DNA from: Burkholderiaceae bacterium
GTDB lineage: Bacteria > Pseudomonadota > Gammaproteobacteria > Burkholderiales > Burkholderiaceae_C
DNA length: 64,000 nucleotides
Reading direction: 5' to 3'
Assembly: GCA_004323695.1 (NCBI GenBank)
Contig: SCRU01000152.1
Span: forward strand, 47,966 to 111,965
Shown: positions 14,123-22,955 of the stretch, in pieces
Numbering within the stretch: the stretch's first letter is position 1
Layout of the letters: every line of letters starts with the position of its first letter
Notes under the pieces: generated by a model
Told to the model about the DNA's origin: nothing
Database searches by the model: none
Seen by the model: only the letters and a program-made list of their open reading frames with translations
Translations under genes and position numbers: made by a program

Positions 14123-14359
14123 GGACGCAAGATCGAAGAGCGCTGGCGCCAGAAACAGTCTGGCAACGGCCAGGCAGCGCTGCACACGCATTATCAGCCG
14201 ATCCGCTCAATCAGGCGCTGGGCCTTCGCGCGTTTGTCAAGTCACTATAAAAAAAATAACAGTCGCAAAAAATTTCGTGATACAGGCCAGACGCGGCCTG
14301 ATATCCGATCCGGGGCACGGATCACGCCCCTGTTTTGGCCGGCAGTCGTCACCTGGAAT

Positions 14360-14385
14360 AAAAAAGCCACCTCGCGGTGGCCTTT
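14360..14385 (-). terminator. Intrinsic terminator of the amino-acid binding protein gene
   Basis: Six-base-pair stem GCCACC/GGTGGC (14366-14371 with 14376-14381, loop TCGC) followed on the minus strand by a run of six T. It lies just past the stop of the gene at 14407. Confidence 0.8.
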
Positions 14386-14406
14386 TGGAAGGTAAAAAGC
14401 GACTGC

Positions 14407-15540
14407 TTAATTCAGCTCCACGACCTTCCCATCCTTGTACACGGACAGGGTGACGGCAGGGTTCTTCAACTCGCCATTGGGTTCGAACTGGATCGTCGAG
14501 GTCACGCCCTTGTAGTCTGCCTTGTGCAGGAACGGCAGATACACCTTGGGATCGACGGAGTTGGCACGCTTCATGGCGTCTGCCAGCAACATCGTGGCAT
14601 CGTAGGTGAACGGGCTGTAGATCTGGAACTGGCCAGGGTACAGCTTGTCGTAGCGCGCCTTCCAGGCCAGGCCGCCCGGCATCTTCGCCAGCGAGGCACC
14701 ACCCTTGGCGCAGACCACGCCACCCAGGCTCTTGGCGCCGGAGGCAATCTTGGCGAGCTCTTCCGTGCAGATGCCGTCACCGCCGAAGAACTTGATGTTG
14801 GACATGCCCAGCTGGTCCATTTGCCGCAGCATCGCGCCGGCCTGGGCGTCCATGCCGCCGTAGAAGATGGCGTCCGGCTTCGACGCCTTGATAGCCGTCA
14901 GGATCGCCATGAAGTCGGTGGCCTTGTCGGTGGTGTACTGCTGGTTCACCACCTTGATGCCCTTCTCCTCCGCCGTCTTCTTGAACACACTCGCCACGCC
15001 CTGGCCGTAGGCCGTACGGTCGTCGACGACCGCAACTTTCTTGATGTGCAGCGCATCGGCAGCGTAGAACGCCAGGGCAGCGCCCAGCGCGTTGTCGTTG
15101 GCGATGATACGGAACGAGGTGTCATATCCCGGCTTCATCAGGTCCGGGTTGGTCGCCGATCCCGTGACCATCGGAATGCCGCACTGGTGATAAATCGTGG
15201 AAGCGGGAATGGTCGTTCCCGAATTGAGGTGGCCCACGACGCCGTTGACATGACTGTCACACAGCTTCTGCGCCACGGCCGTGCCCTGCTTCGGGTCGGC
15301 CGCATCGTCTTCCACGTCGGCCTTGAAGGTAATCTTCTTGCCGCCAATATCGAGCCCTTCCTTGTTCAGGTCGTTCACGGCCATCAACACGCCATTCGCG
15401 TTGTCCGTGCCATAGTGAGCTTGGGGCCCCGACATCGGCGCCACCGAACCGATGACCACGGTTTGCGTCCCCTGCGCAAAAGCCAGGCCACCCATCGCCA
15501 TCACCGCGGCCGCCACGGTCAGTTTCAGTTTCATTTGCAT
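14407..15540 (-). CDS. Branched-chain amino acid ABC transporter substrate-binding protein
   Basis: A periplasmic type I binding protein of 377 residues. A signal peptide is clear: [17 protein letters not shown] followed by a hydrophobic core and cleavage after AFA. The mature part opens [19 protein letters not shown], as in LivJ/LivK, and later has [15 protein letters not shown] and [18 protein letters not shown] seven bases ahead of the first ATG supports that start. It has no permease or ATPase genes beside it, so it probably feeds a Liv transporter encoded elsewhere, possibly the one at 33882-38672. A terminator follows directly. Confidence 0.92.
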   Translation of the reverse strand: MQMKLKLTVAAAVMAMGGLAFAQGTQTVVIGSVAPMSGPQAHYGTDNANGVLMAVNDLNKEGLDIGGKKITFKADVEDDAADPKQGTAVAQKLCDSHVNGVVGHLNSGTTIPASTIYHQCGIPMVTGSATNPDLMKPGYDTSFRIIANDNALGAALAFYAADALHIKKVAVVDDRTAYGQGVASVFKKTAEEKGIKVVNQQYTTDKATDFMAILTAIKASKPDAIFYGGMDAQAGAMLRQMDQLGMSNIKFFGGDGICTEELAKIASGAKSLGGVVCAKGGASLAKMPGGLAWKARYDKLYPGQFQIYSPFTYDATMLLADAMKRANSVDPKVYLPFLHKADYKGVTSTIQFEPNGELKNPAVTLSVYKDGKVVELN

Positions 15541-15669
15541 AAAAAAACTCCAGTTAAAAAAGTTGAGATGAAAATTTATGACTCAACGGGCGCGACGATA
15601 GCGCAATATTCGGACCCGCAACAGAGGGAACACGCTAGGAGTTTGGGAACAGCGGGTTTACCCTGAATC

Positions 15670-15687
15670 TGCAATCCGGAGATTGCA
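15670..15687. repeat. Short perfect inverted repeat
   Basis: TGCAATC-CGGA-GATTGCA lies just past the stop of the small gene at 15705 and about 130 bases upstream of the binding-protein gene. It has no T-run, so it is not an obvious terminator; it could be an operator or a transcript-end hairpin. Confidence 0.4.
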
Positions 15688-15704
15688 ACACCGGCCACCC
15701 GCCG

Positions 15705-16049
15705 TCACAGGTCCGAGGGATTGCCGATCGCCAATTCCTCGGCCACGGCTTCGGACACGGACTGGCGTATCACGAGCTCGATCTCCTCGCGAAGCTGCGG
15801 CTCCAGCGCCTGGGTGTGTTGCTGCACCACGGTGGCGATCGCCTCGTGCAGCCTTTGCTCCACCAGCGCATCGACACGCTGCATGACCCGATGGATGACC
15901 TGCTCCTGCATGGAACTGAAGGACTCGGGTTCGGGCGTTTCCTCCAGGGGCGCCATGTCCATCCACTCCGTGACGGGCTCCTGCGCCGGCAACACGATTT
16001 CGGTCAGAGTCGGAACATAGCGCGGCGGGATTCGGGTAGCGTCGGTCAT
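15705..16049 (-). CDS. Small acidic hypothetical protein
   Basis: A 114-residue protein that I do not recognise beyond its resemblance to hypothetical proteins of Comamonadaceae found next to holC. The N-terminal 50 residues are rich in Pro and Glu. From about residue 46 it forms a long amphipathic helix with heptad-like spacing (VIHRVMQRVDALVEQRL, then LREEIELVIRQSVSEAV), suggesting a coiled coil. Its ATG overlaps the holC stop by ATGA, so it is translated with holC. No cysteine and no membrane segment is present. Function is unknown. Confidence 0.7.
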   Translation of the reverse strand: MTDATRIPPRYVPTLTEIVLPAQEPVTEWMDMAPLEETPEPESFSSMQEQVIHRVMQRVDALVEQRLHEAIATVVQQHTQALEPQLREEIELVIRQSVSEAVAEELAIGNPSDL

Positions 16050-16483
16050 TGGCTTGGGCTCCTGGACGCAACGTCGTGGCGGGTGATGGCGTAGCCGCGG
16101 TCGGCATAATGCTTCCAGCGACCGCGTGCCTGCACGCGGTCGTCATCCTGCACGCCAACGATTTCTATCAGGCGCTCGAATCGCTCGAACCCGTCGGGCA
16201 CCTCATCGCCCAGATTTATCAGCACCTGCTGGTGCAAGGCCGCGGGCACCGCCTGCGTCAACAGCACGGGGGACGAGGCCAGCATCGCTGGCTGGGCGGA
16301 GTCCCGGCAATGCGGCACGAAATCCAGCGGCGCAAAAGTCCACAGCGCCACGTCCAGCGCCTGCAGCTCTTGCGCCTCGGCGGTCACGACCACCTTGGCA
16401 CCGCGGGCCACCGCCTTGCGCAACAGCCTGCACACATACGCCGTTTTGTCGGGCGTGTTGAAGTGAAAGGCAACCTCGGTCAT
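16046..16483 (-). CDS. holC: DNA polymerase III subunit chi
   Basis: HolC links the clamp loader, through psi, to single-strand binding protein. The 145-residue protein begins MTEVAFHFNTPDKTAYVCRL, continues with KVVVTAEAQELQALDVALW and VLINLGDEVPDGFERFERLIEI, and then WKHYADRGYAITRHD; this order is diagnostic for the chi family. It sits seven bases after the pepA stop, and pepA-holC is a conserved pair in proteobacteria. The downstream small gene overlaps it by four bases. Confidence 0.93.
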   Translation of the reverse strand: MTEVAFHFNTPDKTAYVCRLLRKAVARGAKVVVTAEAQELQALDVALWTFAPLDFVPHCRDSAQPAMLASSPVLLTQAVPAALHQQVLINLGDEVPDGFERFERLIEIVGVQDDDRVQARGRWKHYADRGYAITRHDVASRSPSQ

Positions 16484-16490
16484 CGGCTCG

Positions 16491-18002
16491 TCACCTGGTT
16501 CTCACTATTTTTTTACTAGCGCTCTTTCCAGTTTTGGAAGGGGTCAACGCCTCTTTTGCTGCAAGATCCAGCAAATACGCGAGCAGCAGGCCGACGGGCC
16601 GGGCCGTCGCGCCCTTCGCGGCCCCGCTCTTCCAGGCGGTTCCCGCGATGTCCAGATGAGCCCAGGCAAAGCGGCTGGAAAAACGCTGCAGGAATTTGGC
16701 CGCCGTGATGGCGCCGCCGGCACGCCCCGCGACATTCGCGACATCGGCAAAGTTGGTTTTGAGGCCTTCCGCATACTCATCGTCCAGCGGCATGCGCCAG
16801 CACGGGTCCAGCGCGCGCTCGCCGGCGGCGAGCAGCGCGCGCGCCAACGGCTCGTCGGCTGAAAACAGTCCGCTGCGCACAGAGCCCAGCGCCACGACGC
16901 AGGCGCCGGTCAGTGTGGCGATGTCGATCACGGCGCGCGGCTTGAAGCGCTCGGCGTAGGCCAGGGCATCGCACAGCACCAGACGGCCTTCCGCATCGGT
17001 GTTCAGCACCTCGATGGTTTGCCCGCTCATGCTGGTGACCACATCGCCCGGCTTGACGGCGCGGCCATCGGGCATGTTCTCGCACGATGCAATCAAACCC
17101 ACCACGTTCAGCGCGGGCTTGAGTTCGGCCAGGGCACGGAACACGCCGAGCACGCTGGCGGCGCCGCACATGTCGAACTTCATCTCGTCCATCTCGGAGG
17201 CCGGCTTGATGGAAATGCCCCCGGTGTCAAACGAAATGCCCTTGCCCACGAGCACCACCGGCGCCTGCGACTTCGCAGCGCCCTGGTACTTGAGGACGAT
17301 GAAACGCAGCGGTTCGTGCGACCCCTGCGCGACCGCCATGAATGCCCCCATGCCCAGCCTGGCGACTTCGCCAGGGCCCATCACCTCGCATTGCAGTCCG
17401 GGACGCTTGCCCAGCGCCCTGGCCACGTCGGCCAGCATCGCCGGGGTCGCATGGTTGGCCGGGCGGTTCGCCCACTCCTTGGTCAGTTCCACTCCCGCCA
17501 CTGCGGCAACTCCATGGCGAAACTCGGCCTGCACCGCCGCCGCATCGGGCACGCCCACCAGCACCTTCGTGATTTTTCGGCTCTCGGCGCTGGGCTTGGT
17601 GCTGGTATAGACATAGCTGGCGTCCGCCGCCGCCAGCACGGCAGCCCGCACGGCCGCACCCGAAACCTTGCCGCGGGTGCCGACAAAACAGATGCCCACA
17701 CGCCGGGCGGGCCCGGATTTGATCGCCCCGACGGCGGTCCCAACCGCCTGTCGGACCTGCCGGGCAGAGCCGTCGCCCGCCCCCGCCAGCACGACCCGCG
17801 GCGCGGCCGCCGCGGGGTTGCGATAGAGTTGCAGCAACTTGCCCGGCTTGGTCTCGAAGTCACCGGCCGCGATGGCATCGCCCACACAGCCCGACAGCGC
17901 GGTCTTGTCGGGTTTGAACCCGTCCACGACCAGCAGGATCAGGGCATCACAGGGATCGCTGGCGGCACCCGCCAGGTCAAGAGACTTGAGTTCAAAGTTC
18001 AT
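16491..18002 (-). CDS. pepA: Cytosol (leucyl) aminopeptidase
   Basis: An M17-family dinuclear zinc/manganese aminopeptidase of 503 residues. Metal and catalytic residues are seen in VGKGISFDTGGISIK (about residues 252-266) and in NTDAEGRLVLCDALAYAE (334-351), with the mid-domain KEWANRPANHATP. In E. coli PepA also acts in site-specific recombination, but nothing here speaks to that. Its start is only 23 bases from the divergent lptF start, so the two promoters must lie inside the coding regions or overlap closely. Confidence 0.96.
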   Translation of the reverse strand: MNFELKSLDLAGAASDPCDALILLVVDGFKPDKTALSGCVGDAIAAGDFETKPGKLLQLYRNPAAAAPRVVLAGAGDGSARQVRQAVGTAVGAIKSGPARRVGICFVGTRGKVSGAAVRAAVLAAADASYVYTSTKPSAESRKITKVLVGVPDAAAVQAEFRHGVAAVAGVELTKEWANRPANHATPAMLADVARALGKRPGLQCEVMGPGEVARLGMGAFMAVAQGSHEPLRFIVLKYQGAAKSQAPVVLVGKGISFDTGGISIKPASEMDEMKFDMCGAASVLGVFRALAELKPALNVVGLIASCENMPDGRAVKPGDVVTSMSGQTIEVLNTDAEGRLVLCDALAYAERFKPRAVIDIATLTGACVVALGSVRSGLFSADEPLARALLAAGERALDPCWRMPLDDEYAEGLKTNFADVANVAGRAGGAITAAKFLQRFSSRFAWAHLDIAGTAWKSGAAKGATARPVGLLLAYLLDLAAKEALTPSKTGKSASKKIVRTR

Positions 18003-18025
18003 AATTGGGGTTTTCCCCGAGACTG

Positions 18026-19150
18026 ATGTTATTCCATTCCTCGATCCGCAAAGAGCTGGCGCGCAGTTTTGGCGCGACGCTGGTGGTGCTGGCCACGGTG
18101 GTCGTCACCATGATGCTGATCCGGGTGCTGGGCCAGGCTTCGCGCGGCAGCGTGAGCCCGGCGGATGTCGTGATGGTGATGGGCTACACGGTACTGGGGC
18201 ACCTGACGACCATCCTCACGCTGAGCCTGTTCATCGCCATTGTGAGCACGCTGTCGCGCATGTACGCCGACAGCGAAATGGCGATCTGGTTCGCCAGCGG
18301 GCGGGGACTGGCGTCGTTCCTGTCGCCGCTGCTTCGTTTCGCGCTGCCAATCCTGATCGTGATTGCGCTGCTGGCCGTGTTTGTCTGGCCCTGGGCCAAT
18401 CGGCAAATCCAGGACCTGCGCGAACGCTACGAGACGCGCGGCGACCTGGATCGCGTGGTGCCGGGGCAATTCCAGGAATCCGCGGGGGGACGCCGGGTGT
18501 TCTTCGTGGACAAGAACAGCGGCCCCGGCAAGTCCGGCAGCAACATCTTCATTTTCACGAACGAACACGGCAAGCAGACCGTCACATCGGCCCGCAGCGG
18601 GCGCATCGACAATACCAAGGACGGCCGCTTCCTGATTCTGGACCATGGCCAGCGCGTGGAGAGCGAGACCGGCAAGCCCGACATCACACTGGCCGAATTC
18701 GATGAATACGGCATCCGCGTGAGCGCGGACACGCCCGGTGCTCCGCAGGCCGCGCCGCCCAAGACCCTGTCCACCGCGGCGCTCCTGCGCGAGCCCACCC
18801 CCGACGGTCTGGGAGAGCTCTCCTTTCGTTTCGGGCTGGCGCTGGCCGCGGCCAATCTGGTGCTGATCGGGCTCGGCGTCTCCAATGTGAATCCGCGCCT
18901 GGGACGCAACGGGAACCTGGGCTTTGCCTTTTTCGCGTTCGTGGCCTATTACAACCTGCTGAACCTCGGGCAAAGCTGGATCAGCGATGGCAAGACCAGT
19001 TTTGGGGGCATGATGCTGGCCGCGCACGGCGGCACTTTCGTGCTGGCATGGCTGTGGCTGCTCAAGCGCCACAACAACTGGACCCTGCGCGCCGCGTTGC
19101 GCCGGCGGGAGCGCCGGGCCGCCTTGTCTGCGCCGGGAGGCAGCGCATGA
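18026..19150 (+). CDS. lptF: LPS export ABC transporter permease LptF
   Basis: LptF and LptG form the transmembrane pair of the LptB2FG transporter that extracts lipopolysaccharide from the inner membrane. The 374-residue protein begins MLFHSSIRKELARSFGATL, has a first membrane helix rich in Val and Thr, further helices near residues 50-80 and 95-120, a large periplasmic beta-jellyroll domain in the middle and three helices at the end. It overlaps lptG by ATGA. The start at 18026 matches the family; the frame opens slightly earlier at 18005. Confidence 0.94.
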   Translation: MLFHSSIRKELARSFGATLVVLATVVVTMMLIRVLGQASRGSVSPADVVMVMGYTVLGHLTTILTLSLFIAIVSTLSRMYADSEMAIWFASGRGLASFLSPLLRFALPILIVIALLAVFVWPWANRQIQDLRERYETRGDLDRVVPGQFQESAGGRRVFFVDKNSGPGKSGSNIFIFTNEHGKQTVTSARSGRIDNTKDGRFLILDHGQRVESETGKPDITLAEFDEYGIRVSADTPGAPQAAPPKTLSTAALLREPTPDGLGELSFRFGLALAAANLVLIGLGVSNVNPRLGRNGNLGFAFFAFVAYYNLLNLGQSWISDGKTSFGGMMLAAHGGTFVLAWLWLLKRHNNWTLRAALRRRERRAALSAPGGSA

Positions 19151-20268
19151 AGACTGTGCGGCGCATGATCCATACCGACGTGCTCAGGTCGGTCGGGTTC
19201 GTCACGTTGGCGTTTTTGGCGCTGTTCTTCTTTTTTGACTTCGTCGACGAGCTGCGCTCGGTGAACCAGGGCGCGGCGGGGGGTTATCCCCTGAAATATG
19301 CGGTTCTCGTCGTGCTGCTGGAGTCTCCCAGCCGGTTGTATGACCTGCTGCCGATCACGGTACTGATCGGGACCATTTTCGTGATGGCCCGGATGGCCCA
19401 GAGCTCGGAGTTCACCATCCTGCGCACCAGCGGCCTGGGTCCCTGGCGGGCCCTGCAGACGCTGCTGGGTCTGGGACTGATGTTCGTGCTGCTCACATTT
19501 GCCGTCGGTGACTATCTGGCGCCCGCGGCGGATCAAGCGGGTCAGCTGCTTCGCTCGCACTTTCTCGGTCAGGCCGCGGCCGGACACACCGGCGCCTGGC
19601 TGAAGGAGCGGCATGGCGGCGATTCCTATGCAGTGAATGTGGGGGCCCTGCTTCCCGACGGCAGCATGCGCGGCCTGCGTATCGTGGAATTTGGCCCGCA
19701 GGGGCGCATGGTGTCCGTGATGCAAGCGGCGCAGGGCTCCTTCGACAAGGACGGCAGCTGGCTGCTCAAGGACGTCTCCAGCACCGACTTCGCGGCTCAA
19801 CTAGATACTGCAGGCTCGACCCAGACGCAGCGCGTAACGCGCACCGTCGAACCCGCCCTGCGCTGGCCCAGCACGATCACCGAGGAAATGGTCTCGGTAG
19901 CGCTGCTGCAGCCCGACCGCATGCCCACCGTGGACCTGTTCCAGTACATCCGGCACCTCGAGGCCAACGGGCAGTCGTCGCAACGCTACGAAATCCAGTT
20001 CTGGAAGAAAGTGTTCTATCCGCTGAGCTGTCTGGTCATGGTGGTGCTGGCCCTGCCCTTCGCCTATCTGCACTTCCGGGCAGGCGGCATGTCGACCTAC
20101 GTGTTCATCGGCGTCATGACCGGCATCAGCTTCTTCCTGCTGAACAACCTGTTCAGTCACTTCGGCAACCTGCAGAACTGGCGGCCCTGGCTCGCTGCAG
20201 CGGCGCCGGGTCTGATCTACTCGGTGCTGTCGCTGGGGGCGTTTGGCTGGCTGGTGCTGCGAAGATAG
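19147..20268 (+). CDS. lptG: LPS export ABC transporter permease LptG
   Basis: The partner of LptF: 373 residues, beginning MKTVRRMIHTDVLRSVGFV with a strongly hydrophobic helix that includes LFFFFDFVDEL. The segment LLESPSRLYDLLPITVLIGT is the coupling region seen in LptG, a periplasmic domain lies in the middle, and the C-terminal helices include GVMTGISFFLLNNLFSHFG. Start codon overlaps the lptF stop. A two-base gap separates it from the next gene, so the CbiX-like chelatase may be read from the same message. Confidence 0.95.
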   Translation: MKTVRRMIHTDVLRSVGFVTLAFLALFFFFDFVDELRSVNQGAAGGYPLKYAVLVVLLESPSRLYDLLPITVLIGTIFVMARMAQSSEFTILRTSGLGPWRALQTLLGLGLMFVLLTFAVGDYLAPAADQAGQLLRSHFLGQAAAGHTGAWLKERHGGDSYAVNVGALLPDGSMRGLRIVEFGPQGRMVSVMQAAQGSFDKDGSWLLKDVSSTDFAAQLDTAGSTQTQRVTRTVEPALRWPSTITEEMVSVALLQPDRMPTVDLFQYIRHLEANGQSSQRYEIQFWKKVFYPLSCLVMVVLALPFAYLHFRAGGMSTYVFIGVMTGISFFLLNNLFSHFGNLQNWRPWLAAAAPGLIYSVLSLGAFGWLVLRR

Positions 20269-20270
20269 CG

Positions 20271-20636
20271 ATGAGCAGCGATCGGGGCATCATCTTGTTG
20301 GCGCACGGTTCGCGCGATCCGTTGTGGCGCGAGCCGATCGAACGGGTGGCCGCGCGCATCCGCGAGCAGGACGCCCAGGCCATCGTGACCTGCGCCTACC
20401 TGGAACTGACCGAGCCTGACCTGCGCGCCGCAGCCGCGCAACTGCTGGCCCAAGGCGTTCGAGCCATCCGGGTCGTGCCGATGTTCCTGGGGTTGGGCCG
20501 GCACGCGCGTGAAGACCTGCCGCGTCTGGTGGGCGAACTCAGGCAGCGGCACCCTCAAATGGAGCTGACATTGCAACCTGCCATCGGCGAGGATGCGCGG
20601 CTGCTTGACCTGATGGCGCAAATTGCGCTTTCCTGA
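20271..20636 (+). CDS. Short CbiX/SirB-type chelatase
   Basis: A 121-residue single-domain chelatase of the CbiX small-form family, which inserts Co2+ or Fe2+ into sirohydrochlorin. The N-terminal ILLAHGSRDPLW carries the conserved metal-binding His12; VPMFLGLGRHAREDLPRL carries the second conserved His. Sirohaem is needed by the CysI reductase encoded at 42076, and the gene sits directly in front of cysB, so a role in sirohaem synthesis for sulfite reduction is a reasonable inference; cobalt insertion is the alternative. Confidence 0.85.
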   Translation: MSSDRGIILLAHGSRDPLWREPIERVAARIREQDAQAIVTCAYLELTEPDLRAAAAQLLAQGVRAIRVVPMFLGLGRHAREDLPRLVGELRQRHPQMELTLQPAIGEDARLLDLMAQIALS

Positions 20637-20659
20637 GATTCCAATAGATGCTTGCGGCA

Positions 20660-20687
20660 TAATAAATTTCATTATTAGTCGAAATTT
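20660..20687 (+). promoter_or_regulatory. Nested dyads upstream of cysB (candidate autoregulatory operator)
   Basis: Two interleaved perfect inverted repeats lie 3-31 bases before the cysB ATG: TAATAA-N6-TTATTA (20660-20677) and AAATTTC-N10-GAAATTT (20664-20687). LysR-type regulators commonly repress their own genes through such sites. The A+T richness contrasts with the surroundings. Confidence 0.55.
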
Positions 20688-20690
20688 GTT

Positions 20691-21644
20691 ATGAACCTAC
20701 ATCAATTCCGGTTTGTCCAGGAGGCTGCGCGCCGGAACCTGAACCTGACCGAAGCGGCCAAGGCCCTGCACACCTCGCAGCCGGGGGTTTCCAAGGCGAT
20801 CATCGAACTGGAGGAAGAACTCGGCATCGAGATCTTCGCGCGCCATGGCAAGCGCCTCAAGCGCGTCACCGAACCGGGCCGGCATGTGCTGCGCAGCATC
20901 GAAGTCATCATGCGCGAGGTGGGCAACCTCAAGCGTATCGGCGAGCAGTTCAGCTCCGAGGACACCGGCATGCTGAGTATCGCCACCACCCATACGCAGG
21001 CCCGCTACGTGCTGCCGGTGGCGGTAGCGAAACTGCGCGAGGCCTACCCCAAGGTCAACATCAGCCTGCACCAGGGCACGCCGGCCGAGGTGGCCAGGAT
21101 GCTGATCGATGAGGTGGCCGAGATTGGCGTGGCCACGGAATCGCTGGCGGACTACCCGGATCTGATCACCCTGCCCTGCTACGAATGGCAGCACGTGGTG
21201 GTCCTGCCCGCAGGCCATGCCCTGGCCAAGAAAGAGCGCCTCACACTGGAGGACATCGCGCAGCAACCGATCATCACCTACCACCCGTCCTTCACCGGTC
21301 GCACCAAGATCGACCACGCCTTTGCCCAGCGCAAATTGCAGCCCCGGATTGCGCTCGAGGCGATCGACTCCGATGTCATCAAGACCTACGTTCAATTGGG
21401 GCTGGGCATCGGCATCGTGGCCGAGATGGCGGTGCGCGACGTTCCTGCCGGCGGCGCCGACACGGATCTGGTGGTGCGCCCCGTTGGCCTGCTGTTTGGG
21501 CAAAACGTGGCGCGCGTGGCCTTCAAGCGCAGCGCCTACCTGCGCGATTTCGTCTTCAAGTTTGCCGAGTTGCTGAGCGATCGGCTCGACCGCAACCTGA
21601 TTGCCAAGGCCATGACCGGCCATGTCAACGATTATGAATTATGA
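20691..21644 (+). CDS. cysB: CysB-family LysR-type regulator of sulfur assimilation
   Basis: A 317-residue LysR-type activator. The N-terminal helix-turn-helix is MNLHQFRFVQEAARRNLNL followed by TEAAKALHTSQPGVSKAI, the signature of CysB/Cbl. The ligand-binding half holds TTHTQARYVLPVAV, LHQGTPAEVARMLIDE, YHPSFTGRTKIDHAF and EAIDSDVIKTYVQLGLGIG, which contact sulfate or N-acetylserine/APS in CysB. It likely controls the sulfate-reduction operon at 41249-47412. A paired dyad just upstream suggests autoregulation. Confidence 0.93.
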   Translation: MNLHQFRFVQEAARRNLNLTEAAKALHTSQPGVSKAIIELEEELGIEIFARHGKRLKRVTEPGRHVLRSIEVIMREVGNLKRIGEQFSSEDTGMLSIATTHTQARYVLPVAVAKLREAYPKVNISLHQGTPAEVARMLIDEVAEIGVATESLADYPDLITLPCYEWQHVVVLPAGHALAKKERLTLEDIAQQPIITYHPSFTGRTKIDHAFAQRKLQPRIALEAIDSDVIKTYVQLGLGIGIVAEMAVRDVPAGGADTDLVVRPVGLLFGQNVARVAFKRSAYLRDFVFKFAELLSDRLDRNLIAKAMTGHVNDYEL

Positions 21645-21652
21645 AAACTTGC

Positions 21653-21676
21653 GGGACAGACCTTTAGCTCTGTCCC
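21653..21676. repeat. Hairpin repeat, copy 1
   Basis: Perfect eight-base-pair inverted repeat GGGACAGA/TCTGTCCC with an eight-base loop, directly after cysB. A second copy follows at 21695. Confidence 0.6.
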
Positions 21677-21694
21677 CAACATCTCAAGGTTTGC

Positions 21695-21737
21695 GGGACA
21701 GACCGGAGCGCGCAGCGCGCAGCGCGCAGCTCTGTCC
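21695..21737. repeat. Hairpin repeat, copy 2, with triplicated GCGCGCA in the loop
   Basis: The same arms (GGACAGA/TCTGTCC) recur 42 bases downstream, both copies preceded by TTGCGGGACAGACC or nearly so. Here the loop has grown to hold three exact tandem copies of GCGCGCA (21708-21728). Confidence 0.6.
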
Positions 21738-21785
21738 TCAATACTTCGAGCCTGCGGGCCCCAAATCCGCCCCAACCGCACCACC

Positions 21786-22955
21786 ATGATTGAACGAACG
21801 CCTGCCCTCCAGACCAAGCTACCCGCCGTCGGCACCACCATCTTCACCGTGATGTCGGGCCTGGCCGCGTCCAGCGGCGCGGTGAATCTCGGGCAGGGAT
21901 TTCCGGACTTCGACTGCGACCCGCGACTGGTCGACGCCGTCACGGATGCGATGGCGCATGGCCATAACCAGTACCCGCCGATGCCCGGTGTGCCGGCGCT
22001 GCGCGAGGCGGTGGCTGCAAAGATCAAGGCGCTGCATGGTCCGCACCGCGGCCGCACCTATGACGCCGCCAGCGAGATCACCGTCACGGCGGGCGCCACG
22101 CAAGCCATCATCACCGCGATTCTGGCCGTGGTTCACCCAGGGGACGAAGTCATCGTGCTCGAGCCCTGCTATGACAGTTACGTGCCCAACATCGAGCTGG
22201 CCGGCGGCGCCGTGGTGCGCGTGCCCCTGATCCCCGGCACGTTCCGCCCCGATTTCGACAGGATCGCCGCCGCCATCACGCCCAGAACCCGCGCCATCCT
22301 GATCAATTCGCCGCACAACCCGAGCGCCACCGTCTGGAGCCGGGACGACATGCTCAAGCTGCAGGAAATCCTGGCGCCCACCGACGTACTGCTAATTAGC
22401 GACGAGGTGTACGAGCACATGGTGTATGCGCCCGCCGAGCACCACAGCGTGGCGCGCTTTCCCGGACTGGCGGCGCGCGCCTTCATCATCTCCAGCTTCG
22501 GCAAGACCTACCATGTGACCGGCTGGAAGGTGGGCACCGTGGCCGCGCCCGCGGCGCTGACGGTCGAGTTCCGCAAGGTGCACCAGTACACCGTCTTTAC
22601 CGTCAACACCGCAGTGCAGTACGGCCTGGCGGCATACATGGCCGACCCCCGACCGTATCTGGAATTACCCGCGTTCTATAGCGCCAAACGTGACCTGTTC
22701 CGTGAGGGCCTGAAGGACAGCAAATTCAGGCTGCTGCCCAGCGACGGAAGCTACTTCCAGTGTGTCGACATCTCGGCCGTGAGCGACCTTCATGAGACGG
22801 AATTCTGCCAATGGCTGACCACCGAGATCGGCGTGGCTGCCATTCCGCTGTCGGCCTTCTACGGCAATGGCTTCGATCAGCGCGTGGTGCGCTTTTGCTT
22901 TGCCAAGAAGGATGAGACGCTGCGTTTGGCACTGGAGCGGCTGGCGAAGCTTTGA
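21786..22955 (+). CDS. PLP-dependent aminotransferase, methionine aminotransferase (YbdL) type
   Basis: A 389-residue fold-type I aminotransferase. Substrate-binding VNLGQGFPDFDCDP opens the protein; NSPHNPSATVW, ISDEVYEHMVY and the PLP lysine in SSFGKTYHVTGWKVG follow, and VVRFCFAKKDETL supplies the C-terminal arginine. This sequence pattern is the YbdL/KATI-like group, which uses methionine and other large hydrophobic amino donors. It stands after cysB, in keeping with sulfur amino acid metabolism, though no operator was found in front of it. Confidence 0.9.
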   Translation: MIERTPALQTKLPAVGTTIFTVMSGLAASSGAVNLGQGFPDFDCDPRLVDAVTDAMAHGHNQYPPMPGVPALREAVAAKIKALHGPHRGRTYDAASEITVTAGATQAIITAILAVVHPGDEVIVLEPCYDSYVPNIELAGGAVVRVPLIPGTFRPDFDRIAAAITPRTRAILINSPHNPSATVWSRDDMLKLQEILAPTDVLLISDEVYEHMVYAPAEHHSVARFPGLAARAFIISSFGKTYHVTGWKVGTVAAPAALTVEFRKVHQYTVFTVNTAVQYGLAAYMADPRPYLELPAFYSAKRDLFREGLKDSKFRLLPSDGSYFQCVDISAVSDLHETEFCQWLTTEIGVAAIPLSAFYGNGFDQRVVRFCFAKKDETLRLALERLAKL

